From NCBI RefSeq assembly GCF_018327685.1, contig NZ_BNEL01000001.1, positions 1,178,001-1,242,000 of the forward strand: 64,000 nucleotides of DNA. Direction: 5' to 3'. Both the position numbers and the translations under genes were made by a program. Shown in pieces: positions 17,155-25,793 of this stretch. Each line of letters opens with the position of its first letter. Position 1 is the first letter of the stretch. Below the pieces are notes generated by a model. It searched no databases. It had not been told where the DNA came from and was given only the letters and a program-made list of their open reading frames with translations. Source of the stretch: Streptomyces sp. TS71-3. GTDB lineage: Bacteria; Actinomycetota; Actinomycetes; Streptomycetales; Streptomycetaceae.

Positions 17155-17415
17155 ATGGACATCAATGTGATCCTGCGAATTTTGCAGGAAGCAACTGCGG
17201 ACATCGAGTCGGTGAAACGCAACCGGCGGGCTCGCTGGAGCGCCGAGTATGTGCAGGTCCTCAAGGCCTTCGCCGCCTTGGACGCCTGGATCAGTCAGGG
17301 AAAGCCCCTGCCCGAACTCTGGGCAGTCCACCACCGCCCGCCGCAGCCGCGTCGCGAGCAACGTCCTCAACTGCTCCCGAAGGTGCCCAGGCCCCGTCAG
17401 AAGCCGCAGGAATAA
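17155..17415 (+). CDS. Small hypothetical protein
   Basis: An 86-residue protein, MDINVILRILQEATADIESV, with a helical N-terminal half (RRARWSAEYVQVLKAFAALD AWISQGKPLPELW) and a Pro/Arg-rich tail. GAGAGAGGAGAG immediately upstream is a very strong ribosome-binding site, which is the main reason to accept it. No family recognised. It precedes another small gene by 27 nt, so they are likely an operon with the 17443 gene. Confidence 0.6.
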   Translation: MDINVILRILQEATADIESVKRNRRARWSAEYVQVLKAFAALDAWISQGKPLPELWAVHHRPPQPRREQRPQLLPKVPRPRQKPQE

Positions 17416-17442
17416 CCCCCGTTTCACGAAAGGTGAGATGCC

Positions 17443-17826
17443 GTGACCAGCGACTCCCACAGACCAAGATTCTGGCTTGGTACCCGGTTGGCCGCAGGAG
17501 CTTTGAACACCGGGAATCCCTACACGGATTTGGACTACGCCAGCCGCGAAGGTGAAGAACGTCTACGCCGACTATCCGGACTGGTGGCCCAGATGGTCTT
17601 CGAAGTCGACTGGCTCGACGAAGAGGCCGAGATGCAGCGCCGGGATCTCGCCAGCATCGTCACCAGCAGCGATCGGCGGACCGGACGCCCGTACGACGAG
17701 GCACCCAGTGCGCGAATGGCAGCCCTGCGTTTGGAAGCCCTCTGCGCCTACCGGGACCACTCAGCCAAGTTCCTGCGCCGACTGCTGGCCTCCTACCGGG
17801 ACGCCACCGCGCCCGAGACCTCCTGA
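17443..17826 (+). CDS. Small hypothetical protein
   Basis: A 127-residue, mainly helical, charged protein: SREGEERLRRLSGLVAQMVF, then EVDWLDEEAEMQRRDLASIV and ARMAALRLEALCAYRDHSAK. GTG 17443 follows AAGGTGAG. No motif recognised; the amphipathic helices could form a coiled coil. A strong hairpin terminator lies 6 nt after the stop, so this gene ends the small-gene operon before the AAA+/VWA pair. Confidence 0.65.
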   Translation: MTSDSHRPRFWLGTRLAAGALNTGNPYTDLDYASREGEERLRRLSGLVAQMVFEVDWLDEEAEMQRRDLASIVTSSDRRTGRPYDEAPSARMAALRLEALCAYRDHSAKFLRRLLASYRDATAPETS

Positions 17827-17832
17827 CCGGTC

Positions 17833-17859
17833 GGGGGCGCCGCCTGGAGCGGCGCCCCC
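17833..17859 (+). terminator. Strong hairpin terminator
   Basis: GGGGGCGCCGC (17833-17843) pairs perfectly with GCGGCGCCCCC (17849-17859) over a 5-nt loop, 6 nt after the stop of the 17443 gene. Confidence 0.75.
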
Positions 17860-17887
17860 GCAGCCCCACCCCCGAAAGGCCCCTGCT

Positions 17888-19117
17888 GTGACCCAGCCCA
17901 AAGCTTTTTCGTCTACCGCCGCGTCATCCTCCTGCGCACCCCCGTATGCTCCGGCAGCCTCGCCGACCCCGGTGAACACTCTTGGCGCTGTTCCAGGCCA
18001 GGCGTGGAAGGCCCGTCCGGGGGAGTTGCGGGCTCGGGTTGCGAATGTCCTGGCTGATCGCGAACCGGCAATGTTCAGCGTTACCGAACTGTCCAACCTA
18101 CTTGGGCACTCAGGCGGAGCGATCGGCAACGCATGCGAGACCCTGGTGGGTCGGGGTGAGGCTGAGCGAGTAGGCGGCAAACCCCGGATGTACCGGGCGA
18201 CGAGCCTGACCTCTGCAGCTGCGCACCGTGCCAGGTTCACGGCGACACCGCCCGGCCCACCCCCACCTGCGCCGAGTCCCAGCACGCCACCGCCGCCTCG
18301 GGCCCGAAGAGTAGAAGGGCGGCCCCTGCCCATCGCGCGCCCGAACGGGCAGACCTATCACCCGCGTGTCCTGGCTGACATGCCGGACGTGGACGCTTTG
18401 CGGAAACTACGCGAGGCAGGGGTCGCGGTACTCCTGTACGGACCGCCGGGTACCGGGAAGACCTCTTTGATCGAGGCCGCGTTCCCCGATTTGATCACGG
18501 TGGCCGGAGACGGGGACACGACGGTCGGCGACCTGATCGGCGAATACACCCAGGACGCGGGCGGTGGCTACGAGTTCGTCTACGGCCCGCTCGTGAATGC
18601 GATGCAGGAGGGCCGCCCCCTGCTCCTGGACGACGCCACCCTGATCTCCCCCAAGGTGCTGGCTGCCCTGTATCCGGCGATGGACGGCCGCAGACAGATC
18701 CAGGTCAAGGCGCACAAAGGCGAGACGATCATCGCCGCCGACGGCTTCTACGTGATCGCCGGACACAACCCCGGCGTACACGGCGCAGTCCTCACCGAAG
18801 CACTCGCCAGCCGCTTCTCGGTCCAGATCCAGGTCGGCTCCGACTACGACCTGGCCGCCTCCTTGAAGATCAACCGGACGGCGGTACGGATCGCCCGCAA
18901 CCTCGCCACCCTCCAGCAGGCGGGCGATGTCGGCTGGGCGCCGCAGCTGCGGGAGTTGATCGCCTTCCAGAAGATCGCCGACGTCCTGGGCACCGAGGCG
19001 GCGTTTGCCAACCTGGTCGGCGTCGCCCCGTTGGAAGACCGGGATGCGGTCGCCGAGATCGTCACCAAGGCCATCGGCCGCCCGGTCAACGCCCTGGCCC
19101 TGGGCCGCCAGCTCTGA
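17888..19117 (+). CDS. MoxR-type AAA+ ATPase with N-terminal winged helix
   Basis: A 409-residue protein. Residues about 40-100 form a winged-helix domain (FSVTELSNLLGHSGGAIGNA, then GKPRMYRAT) followed by a proline-rich linker. The AAA+ core has Walker A GPPGTGKTS near 186-194, Walker B RPLLLDDATL near 240 and a sensor-1-like GHNPG near 297, as in MoxR/CbbQ/NorQ ATPases. Such ATPases act as chaperones with VWA-domain partners; the next gene encodes one. GTG 17888 follows GAAAGG. The same winged-helix pattern recurs in the regulator at 27773-28558, which suggests shared DNA sites. The target of the pair is unknown. Confidence 0.85.
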   Translation: MTQPKAFSSTAASSSCAPPYAPAASPTPVNTLGAVPGQAWKARPGELRARVANVLADREPAMFSVTELSNLLGHSGGAIGNACETLVGRGEAERVGGKPRMYRATSLTSAAAHRARFTATPPGPPPPAPSPSTPPPPRARRVEGRPLPIARPNGQTYHPRVLADMPDVDALRKLREAGVAVLLYGPPGTGKTSLIEAAFPDLITVAGDGDTTVGDLIGEYTQDAGGGYEFVYGPLVNAMQEGRPLLLDDATLISPKVLAALYPAMDGRRQIQVKAHKGETIIAADGFYVIAGHNPGVHGAVLTEALASRFSVQIQVGSDYDLAASLKINRTAVRIARNLATLQQAGDVGWAPQLRELIAFQKIADVLGTEAAFANLVGVAPLEDRDAVAEIVTKAIGRPVNALALGRQL

Positions 19118-19199
19118 CACACCGCCCCGGTCCCGGGCCCTCGCCAGGCCCCGGGGCCGCCCCCCCCACGACTCACTCCTGGACGGAACCGCATCTGCC

Positions 19200-21026
19200 A
19201 TGCCCGCACCCATGCACATCCTGCCCGCCCCGCCCGCTCCGAGCGCGACCGAACGAGACCTGGCCCGCTGGGAGGACGACGGCGGCCCCATCTACGACGC
19301 ACGACCGCACCCCCAGGCCGGGCACTGGCTGCGGATTGCCGCCGCCCTGACCGAGCGGCTACCCGAACTCGCCGAACGCGAAGACGTGATCGTCTCCTGC
19401 GAGAGAGGCACTCGTTGTGGCGCCCCCGCAGCCTTCTACCCGGTCACGGCGCAGCTGGAGCTCGACAGGGCCATGTTCGCCCCCCTGAACCCGGCCACCA
19501 TCAACCCCACCCGGGTGGGCGACGAGGCGAACTACCCGATCGCCTGGGGCGCGTTCACGCACGAAGCGGCGCACGCCGCCCACACCCGGTGGACCACCCC
19601 ACCCTCGCTACGTGGCACCGCCCTGGACATGGCAGCCCAGATCTTGGAGGAATCCCGCGCCGAGCGCGCCCACCTGTCCCGGCGCCCCGCCGACCGCACG
19701 TTTCTGCGCAGCGCCCTGCACACCCTGGTCCTGGACGATTTCACCAGCCAGACCCCCACCGACCGGTGGCAGGCAGCGACGGCCGCAGGGCTGATCCTTG
19801 CACGGCGCGACGCCGGGATCCTCGACCCTGACGAGACCGAGCCGGTCGAACACACTGTCACTAGCATCCTGGGCACCGACCTCCTGGACACCCTTGCAGC
19901 GATCTGGACGGTCGCTCATGCCACCGCTGACGATGACGGGCAGGTCATGGTGGAGCACGCCCGTGCCTGGTGCCAGGCACTCGGTGCCGCACCTGATCAG
20001 CCCGAACCGGCCCCAGACCCCCAGAGCGGGCGCGTGGGCGAACTGGCCGAGGTGATCAGTAAGGTCGCCGCTTCGGTGAGCGCGAACGAAGCCGCGCAGC
20101 GGGCCGCCCAGGCCCGCAATGATGCCGCCCGCACGGCCCGCACCAACGCGAAAGCCGCCCAGGCCGCACACGAGCGGCAGGCGGTCGACATCGCCGAGAA
20201 GGTCTTCGTCCCCGGGGCCCGGCCCTTTACCCCTGACAGCCAGCGTGAGCGGGCGAGAGGTCGCCGTGCCCTGTCACCGGTGACCGGCACTCGGCCTCCC
20301 ACATCGGCCGAGAAGGCGGCGGCGGGACGGCTGGCCCGTGCACTGCGGGCTGCGGCCTACCGCGAACGCACGATTACCGTCACCGCATCGGCCGCACCGC
20401 CTGGACGCCTCAACATGCGCGGCGCCCTCGCCCGGGACGCCCAGAAAGCGGCAGGCGCCACCCCCACCGCCCAGCCCTGGATCCGCACCCAGCGCCGCCA
20501 GGGCCCTACCCCGCCGCTGCGCGTCGCCATCGCCGTCGACGTCTCCGGTTCTATGAGTGCCGCCGCCGCACCGATCGCCTCGGCCGCATGGATCGTGGCC
20601 AAGGCTGCCGCTCTCACCGACCCCGACTCCCGCACCGCCACCATCGCCTACCGCCGCGCCCTGACCGCGATCACCGCACCGGGCCGCGTCCCGGCACAGG
20701 TAACCGAGTTCAGCGCCGACGGAGGCGGCCACAGCCTCGCCGAGGCCACCGACGCCCTGACCGCAGGCCTGGACCTCAAGACACCCGGCGCAGGCCGCCT
20801 GCTGGTGATCGCCTCCGACGGCCACTACCGGCGAGAAGAGGCCCAGGCCGCCGCCGAACGCATCGCCGCCCTGCGCGCGGCGGGATGCGCGGTGCTGTGG
20901 CTCGCCTTCGAGCCCGACCCACGCCCACTGCCCGGCACCACCCTCCTGGAACTCGCCGACCCCGCCCAGGCCGCCACCGCGATCGGCAAGACCGCCACCA
21001 CCGCCCTCACCACCACCCACCCCTGA
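19200..21026 (+). CDS. VWA-domain protein with HExxH motif, MoxR partner
   Basis: A 608-residue protein. Near residues 118-130 it has FTHEAAHAAHTRW, an HExxH metal-binding motif like the metallopeptidase-like part seen in CobT/DUF2201-type VWA proteins. A helical, alanine-rich region spans about 280-340. The C-terminal VWA domain begins at VAIAVDVSGSMSAA (DxSGS MIDAS motif, about residue 443) and ends near AVLWLAFEPDPRPLPG. Its ATG lies 82 nt after the AAA+ gene. MoxR-VWA pairs remodel or insert metal cofactors into other proteins; here the neighbours give no substrate. Start ATG 19200 was chosen as the first plausible Met; its ribosome-binding site is weak. Confidence 0.8.
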   Translation: MPAPMHILPAPPAPSATERDLARWEDDGGPIYDARPHPQAGHWLRIAAALTERLPELAEREDVIVSCERGTRCGAPAAFYPVTAQLELDRAMFAPLNPATINPTRVGDEANYPIAWGAFTHEAAHAAHTRWTTPPSLRGTALDMAAQILEESRAERAHLSRRPADRTFLRSALHTLVLDDFTSQTPTDRWQAATAAGLILARRDAGILDPDETEPVEHTVTSILGTDLLDTLAAIWTVAHATADDDGQVMVEHARAWCQALGAAPDQPEPAPDPQSGRVGELAEVISKVAASVSANEAAQRAAQARNDAARTARTNAKAAQAAHERQAVDIAEKVFVPGARPFTPDSQRERARGRRALSPVTGTRPPTSAEKAAAGRLARALRAAAYRERTITVTASAAPPGRLNMRGALARDAQKAAGATPTAQPWIRTQRRQGPTPPLRVAIAVDVSGSMSAAAAPIASAAWIVAKAAALTDPDSRTATIAYRRALTAITAPGRVPAQVTEFSADGGGHSLAEATDALTAGLDLKTPGAGRLLVIASDGHYRREEAQAAAERIAALRAAGCAVLWLAFEPDPRPLPGTTLLELADPAQAATAIGKTATTALTTTHP

Positions 21027-21103
21027 ACCCCCGAGCTGGGACACCCCGGCCCCGGGGCGGCCCACCTGGCACAACCCACGCTGTGACGAAAGGAAGCGTG
21101 ACC

Positions 21104-21814
21104 ATGCACGCACCCCACAACCCCCCGTATCTGATCAGCCCCCGATACCTGGCAGGCCCGGACGAGAACGCCACCACGGCCGTAGCCGCCCAGCTGCTGC
21201 ACAGCAGCTGGTCAAGCGGCCCGTACGGGCAAGGCACCGTGTACTCGCACCACGCCCCGAGCTGCCTCCTCGAAGCCGTCCACATCCCCACGACCGGGGA
21301 TCGGCCATGTCCGGCCGACGGCTGGGAGTTCACCGCCCGACCCGCCCCGGGTGCGGCGTACGCCTGGTTGGTGCACTTCGACCAGGCCACCCCGCCCGAA
21401 CTGATCGCCGCGTTCACCGGTGCTCTCACCGCCGCGGACGAGGACTGCGCCAACGGTGATGGACCGCGCTGTCTGGCTACGCCAGGACCGCCCGAAGAGG
21501 CGACCGGACCTCTGGAGGCGGCGGGCTGGATCCGTGATCTCGCGCAGTACGAATGTGCCTGGTACGGGCCTGGCCAGCAGGCCGTCGTCGTCACCCCGCT
21601 GGCCCCGGACGAGTACGGAAACGGCGCAGCGAGCTGGTTGTTCGCCGCCCGCCGTGCCATCGACAACATCGCCCTGTGGTACGCCACCGCCCACCCCGAC
21701 ACCCCCACCTACCTCATCCACGCCCTGTGCACGGCACTTGCCGATCCCGCCCCTGTACCCCGCCAACAGCGCCCGGGCCCCGAGGTGGGCGCCCTCACCA
21801 TCTCCCGCCCCTGA
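21104..21814 (+). CDS. DUF317 domain protein
   Basis: A 236-residue protein beginning MHAPHNPPYLISPRYLAGPD. Two DUF317 units are visible: FTARPAPGAAYAWLVHFDQA with TPPELIAAFTGAL, then EEATGPLEAAGWIRDLAQYE and LWYATAHPDTPTYLIHALCT. ATG 21104 is preferred: AAAGGAAG ends 7 nt upstream, and the GTG at 21098 is too close to it. It follows the MoxR/VWA pair and is a close paralogue of the protein at 22835 (shared ISPRYLAGPD/VTPRYLAGPD start and QYECAWYGPGQQAVVVTPL/HECAWYAPGERAVVVTPL block). Function unknown. Confidence 0.8.
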   Translation: MHAPHNPPYLISPRYLAGPDENATTAVAAQLLHSSWSSGPYGQGTVYSHHAPSCLLEAVHIPTTGDRPCPADGWEFTARPAPGAAYAWLVHFDQATPPELIAAFTGALTAADEDCANGDGPRCLATPGPPEEATGPLEAAGWIRDLAQYECAWYGPGQQAVVVTPLAPDEYGNGAASWLFAARRAIDNIALWYATAHPDTPTYLIHALCTALADPAPVPRQQRPGPEVGALTISRP

Positions 21815-21973
21815 TGACCAAGGCCCGATCGGCGTCGCACCGCGTGGCGACCGGATCCGTTCCCGCACCAGCCAAGACGACGGCCCGGCTTACAACCTGG
21901 TATCGCCGAGCCACGACACCTCAACGCAGCAGATCCCGACTGCCGTACACACCGCACGGAAGGGCAACCGGCC

Positions 21974-22402
21974 GTGAACCCGTACCACCGCTCCACCACC
22001 GACCGCCTGCTCACCGAGGCCCATATCCGACTCGCTGCCTGTCCCGACCAGGCTGCCCCGCCCCTGCATGACCTGCTTGCCCGGCTAGTCGTCGAGCTCT
22101 ATGACGACGACGAACTCGGTAGCCACCCGCCCTCGCTGGGCCGCGTCGTAGACCAGGCCGCCGCATGCCTGCTGAACCTGGCCTTCCCCCAGCGGACGAC
22201 CAGTACCTTCGATGACGATCTGCCTGCACGGCTGGAGGAACTCGATCACCTCCCGCTGCCCAAGCGCCTTCGCCTGCTAGAGGCCGCCACCCGTCACACC
22301 ACCTCCGCCGCACAGCAGCCACCAGCGCGACACCGCAGCGGGCCATGCGCCTGCAGCGGCTCGAGCATCTCCGTCGCTTGCGGACACGCAGGCCCCCGAT
22401 GA
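21974..22402 (+). CDS. Hypothetical protein
   Basis: A 142-residue protein starting with GTG 21974: NPYHRSTTDRLLTEAHIRLA, acidic in the middle (LVVELYDDDELGSHPPSLGR) and ending in a Cys/Ser-rich tail (CACSGSSISVACGHAGP). No family recognised and no membrane segment. Its stop overlaps the next gene start (ATGA), so the two are translationally coupled. The ribosome-binding site is poor. Confidence 0.5.
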   Translation: MNPYHRSTTDRLLTEAHIRLAACPDQAAPPLHDLLARLVVELYDDDELGSHPPSLGRVVDQAAACLLNLAFPQRTTSTFDDDLPARLEELDHLPLPKRLRLLEAATRHTTSAAQQPPARHRSGPCACSGSSISVACGHAGPR

Positions 22403-22617
22403 CAGCGATGAACCAGCACACCACGCGCGACGACGCTGACAGGCCCGGAGGAAACCCCTTCCGCGATGACGGCGTCGAGTCCACAGCGGACTACGGCGAT
22501 CCGTACGCCGACGTCGCCGACGCCCTGGCGATCTGTCGAGGCTACGCCGACGGCCCCGACCAGGGCCGCAGCCTCGCCCGCGTCCTGGGCACGCTCCGGC
22601 ATATCACCCCGCCCTGA
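22399..22617 (+). CDS. Small acidic hypothetical protein
   Basis: A 72-residue protein, MTAMNQHTTRDDADRPGGNP, then DDGVESTADYGDPYADVADA LAICRGYADGPDQGRSLARV. Acidic and probably helical at the C-terminus. The ATGA overlap with the upstream gene supports the start. No function recognised. Confidence 0.5.
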   Translation: MTAMNQHTTRDDADRPGGNPFRDDGVESTADYGDPYADVADALAICRGYADGPDQGRSLARVLGTLRHITPP

Positions 22618-22834
22618 CCGCTGAACCGAATCAGCCCGCAGCGGGCATCCGATGGCTTGGCCTCGGCACTGCTCCTGATCGCCGTGGCCGTGCCGTACCC
22701 ACGGGCCCGCTGTCCCCACCGTCTGACCCGCTCAGGCCGTCACCGAAGTCGCCAAAGCCACCGCCCACGCGCTAGCCACCGCACGCCCTCAAGGCCGCAG
22801 GCCTGGGCACTCTCCCCGGAATGAGAGAAGACGC

Positions 22835-23563
22835 ATGTCCAAGTACCCACCCCGCAACCTCTCGTACCTGGTCACGCCCCGATACCTGGCAGGACCCGAC
22901 AAGGCCGCGACCGCCAACGTGATCGAAGAGATGCTGGCCAACCGTTGGCACGCTACGCGCACGCGCGGCGCCCTCGTGCTGCGCCTCGACCACCAAGATG
23001 AACTACTCGAAGTCCTCCACATCCCCCAGCGCGCGACAGCGCCGGACGGCAAGTGCCCCGCCATCGGGTGGGAGCTCACCGCCCGCCCCGGACCCGGACA
23101 AGAACGCACCTGGGCCGCACGCTTCACCAGGGACACCCCGCCCGAACTGATCGCCGCACTCCTCGCAGAAGCCACTCGCCCCCGCACCACCCCTGCTTCG
23201 GCCGACAGACGGCGCAATCAGCCGGCACTGCTGCCGGTAGCAGAGGCCACCCGTCCTCTGGAGGCTGCGAAATGGATCCGCGATCTGGCCATGCACGAAT
23301 GCGCCTGGTACGCGCCCGGCGAGCGCGCCGTCGTCGTCACCCCCCTCCAGCCCGAGGCGCCCGATCGCGAAGGCGCGCACTGGCTCTTTGCCGCACGCCG
23401 CGCCACTGAAAACGTGGCCCTGTGGCACGGGACTGCGCATCCCCACACGCCGACCCACCTCGTCCGTGCCCTGTGCGAGGCCATGACCGATCCGACGCCT
23501 GTGCCTCGTCAGACGCACCCGCCTTTCGACGACGAGGACCTGACCGTCACTCCACAGAAGTGA
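22835..23563 (+). CDS. DUF317 domain protein
   Basis: A 242-residue protein, MSKYPPRNLSYLVTPRYLAG. DUF317 pattern is clear twice: ELTARPGPGQERTWAARFTR with TPPELIAALLAEA, then EATRPLEAAKWIRDLAMHEC and GTAHPHTPTHLVRALCEAMT. GAGAGAAGA precedes the ATG. It is a paralogue of the 21104 gene, differing by an insert (TRPRTTPASADRRRNQPALL) between the two halves. Function unknown. Confidence 0.8.
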   Translation: MSKYPPRNLSYLVTPRYLAGPDKAATANVIEEMLANRWHATRTRGALVLRLDHQDELLEVLHIPQRATAPDGKCPAIGWELTARPGPGQERTWAARFTRDTPPELIAALLAEATRPRTTPASADRRRNQPALLPVAEATRPLEAAKWIRDLAMHECAWYAPGERAVVVTPLQPEAPDREGAHWLFAARRATENVALWHGTAHPHTPTHLVRALCEAMTDPTPVPRQTHPPFDDEDLTVTPQK

Positions 23564-23915
23564 CTGGAACTGAGCTGCCACCGGTTTGGTGAGGCACAGC
23601 GAGGCCGTAGGGGATCGAGAGCGGTTGCTGGGCGGTATTCACCATGCCGATATCGCGGGCGGGAATCGGGCGTTGAACGCGCCGATGGTTCCTTCCGGGT
23701 GCGCTGTTCGTAGGCGGTGGCTCCTTGCCGATGACACGAGTCGTCGAGCGGGGCCAGTGGTGCGGGCGGGACGAGGCGGTCGCGCTTGTCGGCAAGGTGC
23801 CGGTCCGCCGGGAGACGCCGGGGCTCTCGCGCTCGTCGGCGGTCGAGCCCCAAGGTGCAACACGGGCCGCCTCTTGGCCTGTCGGGCTGCCGGGTCGGAG
23901 CCTGGAGGGTGAACG
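23564..23915. other. Intergenic stretch, no supported gene
   Basis: Open frames here are short, Arg/Gly-rich and lack recognisable domains. I see no hairpin or promoter worth listing. Confidence 0.5.
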
Positions 23916-24482
23916 TTGATCGAGGTCGCAGACGTGGCTGCCGCCCGCCGGGCGCTGGCCCGCCGCATGCTGCGCTGCCCGGACTGCGCCGCCCTGCTCA
24001 AGCCGTGGGGCCGGGCCATACCGCGCACGGTCAGCGACCTCGACGGCGAACCGGTCACGATGCGGCCGGACCGGGTCCGGTGCACCGCCCGCCACCGCAC
24101 GCACGTGCTCCTGTATGGCGACCTGCTGCCCCGCCGCGCATACACGGTGCGCTTCCTGGGCCAGGCCCTGGCCAGCGCCGTACGCGGCCACGGACACCGG
24201 CAGATCGCCGCCGAACTCGGCGCCCGGAGGGCACCGTGCGCGGCTGGCTGCGCCGAGGCCGCGCCAACCGCCGAGCGGCTGCTGTGGATCGGCGTCCAGG
24301 CCGTCGTCGCCCTCGATCCCGACGCACTGCTCACCACGGGCCGCGGAGACCCGCTCGCTCACGCCATCGAGGCGCTGGGGGCCGCCGCCGTGACCGTGCA
24401 CCGCCGCTTCGGCCACGGGCCGCGCGAGATCTGGCCGCGGATCGCACTGCTGCCCGTGGCCGCCTGCTCGCGCCCTCCCTGA
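23916..24482 (+). pseudogene. DUF6431-like zinc-ribbon/HTH gene with two local frame changes
   Basis: TTG 23916, 6 nt after GGAGGG, opens a 188-codon frame. It begins with a zinc-ribbon-like part (LRCPDCAALLKPWGRA ... VRCTARHRTHVLL) followed by a helical region with GHGHRQIAAELG, resembling DUF6431-type proteins of mobile regions. At that point the expected HTH continuation (RPEGTVRGWLRRGRANR) is found one frame off between about 24220 and 24270; the original frame then resumes with ERLLWIGVQAVVALDPDALL. A 1-nt deletion near 24220 and a 1-nt insertion near 24270 would explain this. The frame stays open but the helix-turn-helix is scrambled. Confidence 0.55.
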
Positions 24483-24642
24483 CCGGGTGAATCGCCGGCG
24501 CCGTTCCCGGCAGCAGCCTCCCCGAAGACCGGCGCGACCCGAAGTCCCATTGTTATCGTGGAGGTGGCGGTCTCACACATCCGTCCGGCACCTTGTCGAT
24601 GAGAGTGATCCCTCGCCGACGACGCCCGATTCGCCGGAATCT

Positions 24643-25302
24643 TCATCGGCACCGTGAACGCCCCTCTCGTCGGCATCCTGAGTGCCGGTCAACAGAGCGC
24701 ATGGCTACGGTCTCGGCTTCGGTGGCAGCGCACACGGTGGTGATTCCCAGGGCTTGGGCCGGAGGCAGGTTGGCCTCGTTGTCGTCGACGAAGAGGCACT
24801 GCTGTCCAGGCACGCCGAGGTGTTCGAGAGCCCGCTGGTAGATCAAGGGGTCGGGTTTGGCCACCTGTTCACGTTCGCTGATGACGTGCACGTCGAACAG
24901 CTCCCACACTCCGCAGTGGGTGTACGGGTTGAAGGGGTCCGTGCCGAAGCTGTTCGAGAGCAGGGCGAGCTTCATTCCTGCCGCACAGGCCGTACGTGCG
25001 AGGTCGATCATTTGGGTGGCTGGGCGGACGGCGCGCCAGGCGCGGCCCATGAGGTCGTGGTGGTCCTCCAGCCCGAGGATGCGTGCGGTGCGCCGGTTCC
25101 ACTCGTGCTGTGCCATGGCCCCGGTTTCGAGGGCGCGGTAGAGGCGTCGGCCTTCCGGATGTTGTCCCAGAGCCCACTCCCACGCGCCTACGGGAAGCCC
25201 CTCGGCCATGCACCACGCCTCATGAGCCTCGCGGATACCGACAGTGAGCACGCCGCCGAAGTCGAGGATGAGAGCCTGGTAAGGCAGACGATGGCGGGAC
25301 AT
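24643..25302 (-). CDS. HAD-family hydrolase
   Basis: A 219-residue protein with the HAD motifs in order. Motif I is ALILDFGGVLTVG near residue 13; the usual second Asp of DxDxT is replaced by Gly (DFGGV), as in haloacid-dehalogenase and epoxide-hydrolase-like subgroups. Motif II is ALLSNSFG near 116, Lys of motif III is VAKPDPLIY near 150, and motif IV is CLFVDDNEAN near 171. It is cytosolic; the substrate is unknown. GAAGGAG precedes the ATG. It begins 24 nt after the putative immunity gene and is probably transcribed with it and the toxin gene. Confidence 0.88.
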   Translation of the reverse strand: MSRHRLPYQALILDFGGVLTVGIREAHEAWCMAEGLPVGAWEWALGQHPEGRRLYRALETGAMAQHEWNRRTARILGLEDHHDLMGRAWRAVRPATQMIDLARTACAAGMKLALLSNSFGTDPFNPYTHCGVWELFDVHVISEREQVAKPDPLIYQRALEHLGVPGQQCLFVDDNEANLPPAQALGITTVCAATEAETVAMRSVDRHSGCRREGRSRCR

Positions 25303-25326
25303 GGCTGGGCTCCTTCACCGGTGACG

Positions 25327-25779
25327 TCATGCGTGGGCGTCGATGTGTTCCTGGAGCATGTGGGCGATCTCGGGTACGTCGCTGTGGGCTGGGATCTGCT
25401 GGTAGTCGGTGTCGCCGCTCTCCAGGGCCGGTTCAGTCGTGAAGAAGATCAGGTCTGGTGCGGGCGCGAGGGTGTCGCGCAGCCAGCGGGCGAGAACCGC
25501 GGCCTCCTGCGCGGAGGCGGTGATCGCCGTGACGGATCCGACCCCGGGGTAGGGAGTAGTGGCCAGCCCCTCCAGCCAGGTGCCGCCGCCCAGCGGAATC
25601 TCGAAGGACAGGGTGTCGGCGTCGCGTGGCCCCATTCCTCCTTCGGGAGTTGCCGAGCCGCCGGGGAAGGATTGCAGGAGGCGGTTGGCGAAGTCCTCCA
25701 GGTTCAGGCTCCAGGCGCCGGCGTCGTCGACGGGCGGGGCGAAGCTGAAGGTGGTCCGGCGGGCGTCGGAGTGCGTCAT
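25327..25779 (-). CDS. Putative immunity protein
   Basis: A 150-residue acidic protein, MTHSDARRTTFSFAPPVDDA, with no signal peptide or membrane segment. The fold looks mixed alpha/beta (FEIPLGGGTWLEGLATTPYP, AAVLARWLRDTLAPAPDLIF). It begins 14 nt after the stop of the large toxin-like gene. In polymorphic toxin loci the small acidic gene in this position is normally the cognate immunity protein, and that is the only evidence for the role. No family recognised. Confidence 0.5.
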   Translation of the reverse strand: MTHSDARRTTFSFAPPVDDAGAWSLNLEDFANRLLQSFPGGSATPEGGMGPRDADTLSFEIPLGGGTWLEGLATTPYPGVGSVTAITASAQEAAVLARWLRDTLAPAPDLIFFTTEPALESGDTDYQQIPAHSDVPEIAHMLQEHIDAHA

Positions 25780-25793
25780 GGGGCGTGGTGCTC

